DNA from: Apiospora phragmitis
Lineage: Eukaryota; Ascomycota; Sordariomycetes; Amphisphaeriales; Apiosporaceae
Length of the DNA stretch: 64,000 nt
Direction of reading: 5' to 3'
Assembly: GCA_038363925.1 (NCBI GenBank)
Contig: JAQQWL010000006.1
Coordinates: 3,514,501-3,578,500 of the forward strand
Positions 11,992-25,300 of this stretch are shown piece by piece (the first letter of the stretch is position 1; every line of letters starts with the position of its first letter). The notes under the pieces are model-generated. The model was not told where the DNA came from and made no database searches. It worked only from the letters and a program-made list of their open reading frames with translations. A program made the position numbers and the translations under genes.

Positions 11992-14383
11992 TCATTCAAT
12001 CATTCCATATTTCGGGGATAAAATTGAGCTTTTCAAAGTATACCATGTTTTTTTTGTATCACGGAAGATAGATATCGAAGACGTCGTACCGCGAGTTGGA
12101 TATCAGCAATCGAGCCCAAGACGGATTCGGTAAGGACTTCGGCTTGAGCGTCCTGCTATAGTAGTTTTGTTATGATTATCATCTGGAGTTAGCGCGGCCT
12201 GTATGTACGACGCAACATGCACATGTTCAACTTTCCCCTTCCCGGTATCTTTGCTAGAATAACAGAGCCGAACTAACACACGTAGGGTAGAGTGTGTCGC
12301 ACACGGCAGACGCGAGTCGCCATGGTTCAGAACCTGCAAACGGCGCTCTTGGGCTGTGATGGGAGATAGCAAACCCGGCGGGATGACAAGAAACAGGTTG
12401 AACCAGTTGATCACAATGTACACGATGAGACCTCCTAAAACGACTAGACAGGTAGATTTTCATTAGTCGCGAACATGTTCTGGCTCCATGCAATGCAGAG
12501 TAGGTGGAGATGAAGATGAATGGCCATATTTCATTTTCATTTTGAGCACTCCTTTGGGTGCGTATGCCTTCGCCCACGATGTTTGTAGGGAGGGTATCAT
12601 AGTATTAGGTAATAATACCAGCAACACTCTAAAGCCTACTTGTTGCTCCAGAAGTTCACACGCCTTGAGTGGCTGTGGTTATTACCAATTCCGGTAGTAT
12701 TCCGTCACCAGTTATTCCGTTGTCAATTATTCCGTCGCCGACGACCCCAGATCCCCCTTATGTGGTTTGCAAATCGATACTAATTATAGGGTAGTGCTAT
12801 GGGTTTTGTTTTAATGATGATTTGCCTACAAGGATATGCCGATCTATGCGCAAAGGTCCGGAATGCGCCGTGTTCTCTTCCCGGTTCTTTATTTTGGTAC
12901 TATGTAGTTGTAATCAGACGACCCCTATTCTACATGTACTACTAGGCAATATGGCAATGATCTTGGTTTGCACGTGTCCACAGGTAGACATAGTCATGGT
13001 CCCAGAGCTGCTGTAGACACGGCCGAGTATCTATGTATGTAATTCCAGAGCAAGATTCCCAATTTGCTGGTGCTTCCTATCGACCTCGCAGTTTGGTACT
13101 CACATTGTATAAGTAGGTAGTAGGTATGTAAAGATGGAAAGCGGGAGATTCTGCAGCGCATGGGCAGCCGGCGGGCCGGGCCTACACATTTTAATTGATA
13201 TGGACAACGCCAATTGTATGCATATCAGCTCAGGCATATAGCGCGATAAACATGTTTTCCGACATCACAACTACCCTACCCCTTGACGATGACCTCAACT
13301 GCTTGCAACCCCAAAGCGTCCGTTATGTAATGATGCCAAGTAACGAGCCGCGTGGCGGAGAGAGCTTGGCTAACTTCCCAGCTACAGTACGCCCAGCCCG
13401 GACTCAGGGGAAGCCTGGGGGGCCCGACAGCCGAATGAGGAAGCTCAGTGGTGGCTGAAGACACTAAGACAGTGGTTCCCGCTAGCGAAGTGTTCCTCGC
13501 AGAAAAGCTTGTCGCGGTTGTCAGCAAGGGATATGAAACTTCGGGGGGCCCCATCCATCCCTGCACCGGCAGAACTTGGGACGATGACAGGTACCTCTCT
13601 TAGTTCATACTCGCTACATAATGATGTGCATATGTACGTACGCCCAGCAGAAGCAAGAGTGCCTGAACACTGCCCGCTCACGGCATCGTGGGCCGGGAAG
13701 TCGGTGAGCTTCCTTTTTTCTTGTTCTTCCTCTTCTTTTCCTTCCCCCCTGGTTTTCTTCTGCCTTGCCTCCCTTAGGTTGCTGTCTCACTGAGAGTCTC
13801 CTTATGGTTGCTAGCATAGATGAGCGCGACTGCGTTCCAATGCAATGGTTGTTGAAATGTACTATCTCGAGTTCACTCATCGCTGGCCTAAAGTGCAAAG
13901 GAGGAAATACTTCAATATTCATAGAAGGCCCGTGAGGTGGCACAGCCCCAACGTAACACGCCAAGCTGACAAGCGAACCCCTTGTTATCCGTCATCCACG
14001 TGTAAGAGCCATATCGTTGTAACTACACATGAGCCGTGGTGTACTCCGTACAGGCAGCACATAAAAATCACAAGAGCAAAGAAGCATCGGATATGCTGTG
14101 AATTGTAGGGTATAAGAATTACATATAGTAGTAAATACAGAAGAACTGTTTTCTTTGTTCAAAGGATCGTAAACGAATGGGGTATATCCAAACCGCGCAG
14201 GCCGCCGAGGCAAGCTTATCCGTCCGATGCTAACAGAGTGAATAAGGGCCCATATGAACGCCGCGGGGGCGAACACCTTTTTCCTATCAACCTCTCTCTT
14301 CTCGAATATATACAAAGTCTCTCCAGAACTAATCAAAGTCTCCACCAACGCCCACCGTCATCTAGTCCGAATCTCTAGCCGGC
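11992..14383. other. Gene-poor spacer
   Basis: A 2.4-kb stretch between the NRAMP and tyrosinase genes. I find no ORF with protein character on either strand. It has AT-rich patches, GTAGGTA-like short repeats near 13100, a 15-bp triplet repeat at 12698-12742 and a copy of the TACTCCGTA motif at 14042-14050. Confidence 0.45.
12698..12742. repeat. Three tandem copies of a 15-bp unit
   Basis: TATTCCGT starts at 12698, 12713 and 12728, exactly 15 bp apart. The remaining seven bases of each unit are variable. It is an intergenic minisatellite-like tract with no visible role. Confidence 0.75.
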
Positions 14384-15685
14384 TTAGTACTGGTAACGGT
14401 AGCACATCGCACCGTTCAGGGTATCGAGGACATCGCGGACCGTGGCGTCAGGTCGGATACCGCCCATGACGACAGGGGTGTCCAGGGTGAGCGGGGAACC
14501 GTCAGCGATGGTTCCGCTGATGGTGGTTCGGCGCTCTGGGTCGACGTTCTGCCAGACGCGGAAGACGCGGTCGATGTAGGAGTGGTGCATCCAGAAGGCG
14601 GGGTCACCGACGGAGCCCAGGACATCACCCATAACAGAGCCAATACCGTTGTGGCCATAGCCGTGAGGGCCGTACTCCCAGCAGCTCTCGAACTCAGGGT
14701 AGGTCTTCTTAGATAGGCAGTAGTCCTCGAAGGTCTTGTCGCAGTTGGCAGTGGCAGTCTCGTCCACAGCGCGGGACAGGCAGTGCTTGCTGTTGCCCGT
14801 GCCGGGGCCGATGTGCAGGGTGGTGTTGGCAAAGGCCTGGTAGATCACTTAGTTTTCCGCGCATCCATACATGTATATATCTGGGGAAGGGTTATCGACT
14901 TACGCCATCGCGAATGCACGTGCCGGCACCGTCGGTGGGACCGGGCAGGCTGCCGAAGTAGTCGGGGGAGAACATGTCAAAATCGGCGAAGTGACCAGCA
15001 TCCTTGGTCTCGTCCCAGAAGGGGAAGGCACGGTCGAAGTTGCATTCCTCGCGGAGCACCTGCTCAAAGGTCCAGAGGAAGTAACGGTGCCAGAGAAGGA
15101 ACTTGTTGTTGTTGTGAATGTTGGGCGAAAAGTTTTGGTGAACGCGGACCAGATCCTCGTATCTGTTCTTGGCAGGCTCGAACTTGCCGGATGGGGGCTT
15201 GTCCATCAGGCACTTGATGGCCTTGACGAAGGCACGGCGGTCCGTGTCCTGGTAATTGCGCCACTCGAAGCGCATGTTGGGGTTGTTCGCGCACTGCTGG
15301 GCAGCGTCGGGGGTGGCGAACTTGGACTGGAAAGGACTGGGCTGAGCAGGCTTGTCCGACTGAGCAGGCTGGTGCGCAACCTTGGCCTGGGAGATCTGCG
15401 AAATAGCATCGGGCTGAGAAGACTGGGCCTGGCCGCCGTGGTCTCCATGGCCGGCGTGGGGGAAGGTGCCGTTCAGTTCCATCATCTTGAAGTCTGCCAG
15501 GCTGATGGTGTGAGCGCCCGGGGTCTCCGACAGCTTCAGAGGGGCGGCAAGCTCCTCGATGATATGCTGGAGTCCATCCTGATTTGGCCCTGGAGATCTG
15601 CCAGGCTGGCATCCAGGCTAAAGGTCGGGGCAGCCAGGGCGATGGAGGCGCCGTAGAGGGCATGTGCGGCTAAAGAGAAACGCAT
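14384..15685 (-). CDS. Secreted tyrosinase (type-3 copper phenol oxidase), frame-disrupted
   Basis: Copper enzyme oxidising phenols to quinones, probably exported. Exons are 15685-14904 and 14836-14384, joined in phase across a 67-bp intron. The N-terminus is signal-peptide-like (MRFSLAAHALYGASIALAAP). The CuA region holds HNNNKFLLWHRYFLW (His spaced seven residues from the HRYF His). The CuB region holds HGYGHNGIG and DPAFWMHHSYIDRVFRVWQ. A Gln/Ala/Ser-rich insert lies before the catalytic domain at about residues 75-110. The product is about 411 residues, typical of short secreted tyrosinases without a long C-terminal lid domain. One base seems lost in the GGG run near 15588-15590, shifting the reading frame after about residue 33. 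A TATA box lies 165 bp upstream of the ATG. Confidence 0.85.
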
Positions 15686-18600
15686 GGTCACCGGTGGTTA
15701 TTGATCTTCTTTCTGAAATCTAGACTTTGCGTCTAGATAAAGGAGTGACTGGAAGAAGATACTTCGACAAAAGAGTGTGAGGTGGGTGGGAGAACCGGTG
15801 ATTGACGACAGGATGGAAGCCGGCTAGAGATCATCTCTGGAGGAAGGCCTTTATAAGAAGACCATAGCAGGGTGGTCCCCATGGCCTGATAGGGGGCCGA
15901 TCGTCATGGACTGGGGTATATCATCTCTTGGCTCTGTCTTGTCCCCCACCGTCTGTGGTCCTGAATAGCAGGTGGCATATCGGAAATTGCAAGAGGATTG
16001 TACTGGGCCAAGCGGCGTCTAAACGGGCAAGGTCCATGTGGGGATGGCTGCATGGCAAGCACGAATGAGGCGACGTTAGCGAAGTAGGGACTGGGCGGAC
16101 TAGGCAGGACTAGGGTCGTTGTCTGAGATCAACAACGGGCCCGGAGGGGCACCAGCAGTAGCACCAGCAGCCAGAAGGGATAACACGAACTGCCATATCT
16201 CAAGCATATCCACTGTCGAGCTGGCAATACGGCGCAACGTCTGATCGAGTTCAGATGGCAGATGAGGGCGCAATGGACCATGGTAGGGAAATAGTCTATT
16301 GACGGATAATGATTATATCCATTGCTAGGTATGTATGCACTACACGCTACCGAACGGTGGAATAAGATTTTTGTACTTACCTCCTACATATCAATTGACT
16401 AGGTATCTACTGGTTAACCTACGAAGTAAGCTTATGTATGTAGTACAGTAAGGCACTGGGTTGACGTGCTGGACCCTTTGTTGACGGTTCGCCATGCCAT
16501 TGGCTCACGAGAGACGGCCGGGAATAAAATAAGATAGGTAATCGTTAAAGAAACAAGAAGACGATTTGGTGTATGAGCCAGTCAACACGAGAAGAAGAGG
16601 GCAGGGATGATGTACTTGGGATTGTCGCCCATTGAGTCAGTGCAAGCCGTGCAAGTTAAATTGCTACTCGAAGCACCCATGGATTCCCAATTACTTGTCC
16701 CCCATAAGTTGCTTCTTTTGGGGCTGCACAGGGTCCAATTGACTGGCACACAGCCACGAACTGCCGGAGAAAGAATGGATGCAGAAGTGAGAACACAATA
16801 AAACTGACGGTCTGCGGCCGGACTACCGCCAACGCCTGATTTCAGCGCATCAATCATCAGATCAGTCATCCAACCATGGACTTATTGATCCAAATCATTC
16901 TGCAAATCCGGCACTGGGGCCTGCACAGCGGCCTTACCACCACCAAACACGACACCATGACTGACCAACGATAAATCCGAACCGCATCTGCAAAGTTATA
17001 TAAATATGCAGGTAGCCATTCCACCATCGGCTGGCTCGCAGCGAACCGGTGCAGCGGCTTGACGGCTGTGCGATTCCTTAGGTACCTACAGTAGTTGACC
17101 GCAAGAGTCAAGGCACTTCTTCCACGTTATTAGACTGTCTGTAACGTAACCTTTCGTTTGCGATACCTACAAACAAGACTCAAGCAGAGGCTATAAATCC
17201 GAAAACAGCGATGAGCCCAGTAGCAAGACAACGCCAAACGAATTGGTCTAAATAAAACTGGCCTCGACTTTTCATCTTTGCTTTCTGCAAGCCCCCCACG
17301 ACACGGCACACGGCCTGCTGTGCCCTACTCGTAGGGCAACTGGAACGAACACTGGAAAAGGCCAAGAAATGGTTATGCTACGTTCCATTTATCACAGCCC
17401 CTTCGGAAAGCATTGGTCTCGGTCTGGCAGCATGTCTGATTCTATTTATACCTCGATATTGTAGTTGGACCTGTAGATTTCTGTCCATTTCACCACTACT
17501 TGCTGTGTAACACGGACATGCCATGTCACCACCGACTTTGAAGCTCCGTTCCTGCATAGGCCAAGAACCTTATCTTTGGGATCTGCAGGTACAGTCGAGT
17601 TGGCCGGACCCTAAAGTTCCTACTCCCGAATACTACAGTACAGCGCTTAATACTTACTGTCATTCTGCGGCGACAAAGAGCGCGGGCCAGCACATAAGAT
17701 TGCGCTGTTGGATGCGTCGTCATGCCTGCATGTCTCACTCCCGACCCTGCCTTTCTCTAATGCAATATTCGTGCACATATTGGCGGACAACTGCACTAGG
17801 GGCCAGCTTAGTGAGAGATGATCTCTATTACACTGCTGTACACATCTTCAGGCACAGCCGCACAGCAACGAGTTGATGAATACCGGGTCCCAGCTCAATG
17901 CGTTCCGCAAGGTCGGCGCATTCCCGGCACAACCCCACCCGAAGCTCGGGCGGCAGAGCTTGCCGGATCAGACATGACTTTTCTAGTTGGCATCTGGAGT
18001 CGCAACTGTGACGTATCGAAGCTGGCTAAGAACGCGGAGTTCTTGCCTTGTGAGGCAAATTAATATATGTATTAAGTCGCATTCTGGCGATGCTTCTCTT
18101 AACGGAGACACCGGGGCAACCAGCTTGTTGCGGATGTCTCCTGCCTTTCGCCTTGCTGATTCATTCTAGCTCTTCACTTAGGCGGGTGGTGTGCTATTCG
18201 TTTGTGTGCTTTTGTTGTCGCAACTTCTATCCCTGCAACAGCGGCACTACTAAACTATTTCTTAGACTTCAGAGGGATAAGAGTCTCATTTTGAACCAAG
18301 TGTGTGTGGCGCCCTTCTATCACCACAGCTGCCGATAGATGAGGCTGCGCCAAAGACTTGGCTCCCGCCGACTCAGACTCATGGTTGCACTTTTAAGCTT
18401 ACCTAGCCCAATCAGCCCGGGTTACAGGGGTGGGCCCTAGAAGCCATCGATTCGGCTGTCGGTCCTCAACGTCGGACGGCTTGTGTCGCCAGTGTATAAG
18501 GCGTATGGAGGCTGAACTCCGCCAAGGCCTTTTCTACACTTTCTCCAACCACGTACATGAGCAAAAGCCAAGGTGTTGTGACTGTTGCTCATCTCCGCTG

Positions 18601-19763
18601 GGCATTCCTCCGTATTGTTCGAAGCGTGTCACGATCTCTCGATGCATGAAGCCAAGACCAGCGACAGACAGCTAAAGGGATTGTAAGTTTTACTTGTTGG
18701 ATCTTTTGGCCAACATCGAGATCGGTTCGTTTAGCAACCAAAGCTTGTCCGGCAACCGTCATGACGAGCCAAATGAGCTGGTCACAACAGTGGTCTGGTC
18801 GATTCAAGCTCTCCGAGGGTTTGGATCAGCAACAAGAGGCAAGGCAGTGAGTGCACTTCATCTCTCACTCTGTTTTCCGAGAAATACCATAAGAAAGGAT
18901 CAAATATCAATATTTCATCTCTTACCAAGCAGCTGTCAAGGCAGCACACGCTTCGGTTCCATTTTTGGTGCCATACCCATAAGAAAGGTGCTCTTACGTC
19001 CTCCGTAGAACGGAAGAGCTATGAATCTACGAGTACATTCACAGGATACAAAGCGAGGGCAAGAGATATATACTGGAACGGCTCTGGCTCTTGGTACAAT
19101 TTAGGCATCGCATTATCATGTCAAGCCGGGTTGATGTGTTACTCAAGAAGGGGAGCACCGAGGCGGTTCGAGTGTAACGACCATGCCAGATCTGCTAGGA
19201 TCAAGCCGCCCAGAGCCAGTGATGTCACCAGTCTGCTATCCGTTTCTAAACATCTTTAAGGGAATGTATAACCACCCAATATACCAGCTGTTTTATATTC
19301 ATTGTCCGTGCGTCTTGAAATGCGAGCCTCGAAACATTCACACCCCTACATTTTGGTCAAACGAATCTTGTCAGCTTAGGTAGCCAACAGACCGGGATAC
19401 CAACAGTAATGCATTGCTATAAAACACGGATACACATGAGTGTAGGCCTGGGAGAGATAGATCAGCGCGTTGTGAGCAGTTCCAAGGTAGGTACTTTGCC
19501 TAAGGCCTATAGCTGGTGAGAGGTAGGTCTGGTACAGGTAGCTCCTAAGGTGGGGAATCATTAATCCGACCCCGCGGAAATCTTGGGCGGGCCGCTAGAA
19601 TTTGGAGATTTTGGCGGGCAAGTCGTAAGGCAGAGAGGACCTCGTTCAAACAGCTTCGATTCACGACTTGTAGCAGTTTAAATTCCCTGCTACGTTCCTG
19701 ACGTGTCCCTTAATCCTACAGTCAGCTGTTTGAGCTCTTGCGAGCCCCCCGGGATTCTTCAAG
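15686..19763. other. Long gene-poor region upstream of tyrosinase and CCT5
   Basis: A 4.1-kb stretch. It should contain the tyrosinase promoter at the left and the CCT5 promoter at the right. I find no supported gene. The best ORF (16582-16869, minus, 95 codons) has several cysteines but no signal peptide or recognised domain. Short direct repeats occur (CATAAGAAAGG near 18888 and 18978). I see no transposon ends or terminal repeats. Confidence 0.45.
15850..15855 (-). promoter_or_regulatory. TATA box of the tyrosinase gene
   Basis: TATAAA on the minus strand, about 165 bp upstream of the tyrosinase ATG at 15685, in a position compatible with a core promoter. Its role is inferred from position and sequence only. 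Confidence 0.5.
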
Positions 19764-21658
19764 ATGGCGATGAGTACGTTCTCCCTGACTGTTTACCCCA
19801 CCATAGGAGGACCCTTTGCTAATATGAAGCTTCAGATCTGGATTTGTCAAATGGTACGAGCTCTTGTGTGAACACCACTACGCCGCTCTGGAATACTGAT
19901 GGAGGTCATTTGCAGCTTCGGTGATGAAAGATGAGCAGGGTAGACCTTTCATCGTGGTTCGAGAGTAAGTAACCCCCCGCTACCCATGGAAGGAGGACAT
20001 CTCTAATGAAATCCTGTGCACAGTCAGGGCAAGAAGAAGCGCCAATACGGAAACGAGGCCGTCAAGTCCCACATTCTCGCCGCACGAACCGTCGCAAATG
20101 TCGTGAAGACATCCCTGGGTCCCCGAGGCCTGGACAAGATTCTCATTTCCCCGGACGGCGATATCACAGTCACAAACGATGGAGCCACCATCTTGCAGCA
20201 GATGGAGATCTCCAACCATATAGCCAAGCTCTTGGTCGAGCTCTCGAAATCCCAAGACGACGAAATCGGTGACGGTACGACCGGTGTCGTTGTGCTTGCG
20301 GGTGCGCTGTTGGAACAGGCTGCCGAGCTCATCGACAAGGGAATCCACCCCATCCGAATCGCCGATGGATACGACCAGGCCTGCGACATAGCAGTTGCTG
20401 AGTTGGACCGGATAGCAGACACTATCGAGTTTAGCCGGACGGACACAGAGAACCTCGTCAAGGTGGCACGAACAAGTTTAGGAAGCAAAATTGTGTCCAA
20501 GGCACATGACCAGTTCTCCAACATCGCTGTCGACGCTGTTCTGTCCGTTGCCGATTTCGAGCGAAAGGACGTGGACTTCGAGCTGATCAAGGTCGACGGT
20601 AAAGTTGGTGGTGCTCTGGAGGATACTCTTCTTGTCAAGGGTGTGATTGTGGACAAGGATTTCTCCCACCCCCAGATGCCTTCCGAAGTCAGAGACGCAA
20701 AGATCGCAATTCTGACATGCGCCTTCGAGCCGCCCAAGCCTAAGACCAAGCACAGACTCGATATCGGTACGGTGGAAGAGTTCAAGAAGCTCCAGAGCTA
20801 CGAGCGTGAAAAGTTTATCGAGATGATTCAGCAGATCAAGGATGCTGGTGCAAACTTGGCCATCTGCCAGTGGGGTTTCGATGACGAGGCGAACCATTTG
20901 TTGCTGCAGAATGAACTTCCTGCAGTGAGATGGGTTGGTGGCCCTGAGATCGAGCTTATCGCTATCGCCACAAACGGAAGGATAGTGCCGCGATTCGAGG
21001 ACTTGAAGCCGGAGAAGCTGGGAACCGCTGGTGTTGTCCGCGAGATGACCTTTGGTACAACAAGAGAGAAAATGCTGGTAATCGAGGAGTGTGCCAACAC
21101 CCGCGCTGTCACCATCTTCGTCAGGGGCAGCAACAAGATGGTATGTTGCTTCCAGTTGCCCGATTTTACTTAGGTCGACTGCTAACTCCCAAACAGATAA
21201 TCGACGAGGCTAAGCGATCTCTGCACGACGCCCTCTGTGTTGTGCGTAACTTGGTTAGAGATAACAGAGTCGTATACGGTGGGGGCGCCGCTGAAATTGC
21301 CTGCTCACTAGCAGTCGAGGACGCGGCGGTCAAGACCCCCGGCCTGGAGCAATACTCGATGCGCGCTTTCGCTGAAGCCCTGGATACTGTGCCCATGACT
21401 TTGGCCGAGAACAGCGGAATGAACCCCATTGCAACTCTGGCCGAGGTTAAGTCTCAGCAGGTTAAGGGTGGCGACGAAGTCCGAGGCAAGCTGGGTGTTG
21501 ACTGCATGAACAAGGGTAGCAACGACATGAAGAAGTCTTTTGTTATCGACCCTCTCATTGGCAAGAAGCAGCAACTCCAGCTGGCTACACAGCTATGCCG
21601 CATGGTCCTTAAGGTTAACAACGTCATTGTTAGCGGGTCTGGCGAAGAGGATTTCTAA
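19764..21658 (+). CDS. CCT5: T-complex protein 1 subunit epsilon (chaperonin CCT5)
   Basis: Subunit of the cytosolic CCT/TRiC chaperonin that folds actin, tubulin and other proteins using ATP. Five exons join in phase: 19764-19773, 19836-19853, 19916-19964, 20024-21140 and 21197-21658. The product is 551 residues, the normal size for CCT5. Group II chaperonin signatures are present: [23 protein letters not shown], the catalytic [15 protein letters not shown] and the C-terminal [13 protein letters not shown]. Residues 1-25 ([20 protein letters not shown]) come from three very small exons, a common fungal pattern for this gene. No frame break. It was distinguished from other CCT subunits by the epsilon-type N-terminal block [20 protein letters not shown]. 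Confidence 0.95.
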
Positions 21659-22398
21659 GCCATATCACGACCAAGGACGACATAGAAAATAGTAATGAAG
21701 CCTTCGGGGGCAGGTCATATCAACGCGGCGCAGCTTTAAAGGCACGGCGAGGGGGCTTGTGTACCACTCATAGACTACCACTGTACATGTACAGTCATGA
21801 TACCTGAAGAGAGCTTAGACAAAAGCAAATGATGTCCCTGGTATAACTAGATCCAATGCGCTATGTTGCTGAATCCTTGCGTGAAAAGATGCCGACACAG
21901 TATGACGAGTAGAGACTGGTAGAGACTGGCCATAAGCTTACTACGTGAAGATGCCAGATGCAGAGGACCCAGGAAAGACAGTATAATATGGAAAGAGTAT
22001 ATTTCTCTGAGACGCATTTATCAAAAGCACTGCCTGCTTTAAGCAATACATATACATATCAGAAAGAGCAGCAGTCCGCATTTAACTGTATTTGTATAGC
22101 AAATACGCTGAGAAGCAAGTCCATATATGAGTAAAGGAAAACGAAATTTCCCCACGACACTTATTTTACCTGGAAACTAAACGCTCTTTCCCCGCTGTGT
22201 ACGCCCATCCACCCCTTGTTCCACCTTCGATTCTACTCGGACAGTTCGTCTGGCCATATCGCCACCGCTCTCCAAAGCTGTTCCCTCTATGTATCTTATC
22301 ACGCGACCAAGTTCCAGTTCCTCCCTCCAGCTGACCCTCCATACTACCACGTACAACGTACCAATCAAGCCTCTCCGGCCCTTCCCCGTCAACTCTCT
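21659..22398. other. Convergent 3' spacer (CCT5 / HECT ligase)
   Basis: A 740-bp spacer between two convergent genes, holding their 3' UTRs. It has a direct duplication of the AGAGACTGG type near 21911-21930. No gene seen. Confidence 0.5.
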
Positions 22399-25300
22399 TT
22401 ACGCGAAACCGAACCCCTGCGCGTTCTCCAGCGCCATCCGCAGCCTCTCGGCCAGGGCCTCTTTGTCGCGGTACTCGGGCAGCAAGAGAGTGCCGTAGCA
22501 GGTGTAAGCCGTAGGCAAGTGTCCGCCGTCGCCCTCCTCCTCGCCGTTGCGCTGGACGACGAACTGGATGTTGCGCATGCCGCCGACGGGGACGCGGTCC
22601 GAGGCGGTGACGAACTCGAGCAGCTTGCGGCGCATGCCGTCGTCGTAACGGCGGACGACGCTCCAGAAGTCGCGCACGGTGCGGTGCGAGGCGTCCCAGC
22701 CGACGTATCGGGCCGCGCGCTTGAGCTCGCCGATGTCGATTTCTTGTTGGCCCTCGACGAGCGACTGCAGCAGCGGCGCGTTCAGCAGGCGCAGCGACTT
22801 GGGGTGCGGGCACGTGCGGAACCCGCGCGCAAAGGCCGCGAACTGCGGCGCCACGCTCACGTCCGTCAGGTAGCGGATGTAGTCGCTCACGTACGCCTCG
22901 CGGTTGTCGCCCGTGACCAGGGGCGCGTCCTCGGGGTTCGCGCTCGCGGGCACGCTGCTGGAGAACTGTGGCCACTCGGCGGTGCTGGATGCGTCCATTT
23001 CCCGGGAGACGGGCTGGCCGAACATGGAGATGGAGAATTCATAGGTGCGTGCGAAGACGTCTTCGACGGCACCGTCCTTCTCGTCCCACTCGAGTAGTGT
23101 AGTAAGACCATTGGCGAGGTCTGGCCAGCCATCGGCAATGTGATGGAGTTCCGTGACAGGCTCGCCAAGCAGTCGTCTGTACAAGGCCTTGGGAAAGGTG
23201 ATCGGCAGCGTTAAGCCGTTGTGCAAGGCGAGAGAGATCAGGAGACCAACTAGCTCGAACTTCCAATCAGGCTGGAGAGAACCTGGTTGGAACCAGGTCA
23301 TGCGGGTTCTGTCATCAATAGCGAAGGCGCCGAAATCCGGATTCAACGCCTCGGCCATCGCTAGACGGAAAAACTCCTGCTGGACGCCACCCGAGTCGAA
23401 GCCTTCCTCTCCGGCATCCTCGCCAATATGTACTTTGAGAGGTCTCATGAGCTCGCGCTCTTTCCCTCCGCCACAACTGGTCAAACGCATCTCTGATGAC
23501 GGTTTGCCTGCCAATGTCCAAGATAAGGAACTTGGCGGACGGGACTCTGAGAAGGTCTTGAAGAACATTCCGCTGATGCGGCTCGGTAACTAAGCTGTCC
23601 GGCTCTACAATCGCGCGAATCCGACTTTGTAAGGAGTGTGATTCCTCATAAGCCCGACTCATACGGGAGAAGTTTATGCCACGAAAGTAGGACACCAGAG
23701 ATGACGGGTGGAATATGTAGGGGTAGTCTAGTAAATGGACCTTTTGGCGGGTAGAGTTGCAGGTCAGCCACGAGACTGGCATGTTGATGGCATCCAGCCG
23801 ATCACCGAAGTATTCCGTGCGGAAAGCAGCGTCAGCTAGCATGAGAGACCTCCGCTTCGAATCTGTATCTTGTCAGTCTAGGTGCATGTTGCGATGGGAG
23901 GCATCAAATAACTTACACATGGCCTCGAACAGTGAGAGCGCGCCGCCAAAGGGGCCATTGCCAGCAACCTCGGGTCTGCCTTCCCACTCGCTCATCATAA
24001 TGGTTCTCGCCCAGTCAAGCAACAACACGGGAACTCGCTTCTCGTGCATTTGTCTTTCGGTATCAGAAAACTCCAGAAGAGTTTGAGGGAAGCTGTTAGA
24101 TATTTCGATGTGAGAAAGGAGCGTGTCAAGTATGTCCGGCTCGCCATCAGTCTCTTCCTCGTCTTGATCGAATTGCAACAGTTCATCGAAGTACCTCCGC
24201 GCAGGTATAGCAGTTAGTAGCCGCCTCGCTAATCGCAGTGCCAAGTCATCTGAAAACGCATCCTCATACTGAAGACATAACGCGGTTGGCTGAGACGCAA
24301 TAGCTCCCGAACCTGACCTTGTTAGACCGTGAGATCTGATGCGTGACATGTCCATGAGCTGCTTTGGATCTTCCAAGAGTGGCGCAAGGGCCACCAAAGC
24401 ATGGAAACACACGGATAAGACCGCACCGGCTTGGTCGTTCGTAAGCGGTCGGGGGTGCCTTGGGAAGACTTGGGCGGTTGGAGATTGAGGCGACTGTAGG
24501 GCCCTAGGAGGAGCGAATAGACTTGATGAAGCAATCCAAAGGCTATCCAATACCAAGCTGGGAGCAACTCGAGTCATTCGCAGCATGTAGTACCAGAGGC
24601 TTTGTGAGTCCAGTAAGGTATCGCGCTCGCCGAACGACTCGAGTATGGCGTAAGGATCACTCAAAGTATTGAAGATGCTCTGTTCAATGAACAGTTTCCA
24701 CTCGAGTCGAAGGTTAGAGTGATATGCACCGTCAGCTCCCCTTTTGCGCCTCAAAGGTTTAAATCTCCGTCTGAGGGAATTCTCTATGGAAGGAGGCTCA
24801 AGAAGGTGCGTCTCCGTGGTCCCATCCTCCTGAAGCACATCACAAATGAAGTCTATCGTATCGTTGCGCAGGATCGGTAGTGACTGTGGTAGGGTTTCAT
24901 CAATGCTAGGCTCGCCCTCAATGACACCATTACTCGCATCGGAAGACTCCGAATCCATCAAAGCACCACGAGTAGGTTTCGATTCACTGACAGCATCGCC
25001 CCCTGCTGGATGCACGTCGTTAACCTCCCTATCATGGTGATCCGAATTACCCCACTTGGTATCGGTGGCTTTCGGGCTATCGGGTTCCTGTTCCAACTTT
25101 TCCGAAGATGCTTGACGAGAGAGAACAGGACCCGAGACCGAGAACCCGTTGGGTAGATGATCCAGTTGTCCTGTAGTGGCCCGAGGTGATTTCAGTCCAG
25201 ATAAGGGCTGATCGGGATGCGGCTCGGAATAGTGGTCAGACGTGACCTTGATCTGAGGTCGGGCTGATGTGGAGGTTCGAAGTCTGGCACTTGATCTCTT

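Noticed and set aside
14871..15656. Plus-strand 261-codon ORF
   Set aside because: Antisense shadow of the tyrosinase coding sequence; Val/Gly/Leu-rich translation typical of reverse-strand reading of a GC-rich gene.
16582..16869. Minus-strand 95-codon ORF with several cysteines, considered as a small secreted protein
   Set aside because: No signal peptide, no recognised motif, and nothing to support exons upstream.
22216..23097. Plus-strand 293-codon ORF
   Set aside because: Antisense shadow of the HECT domain.
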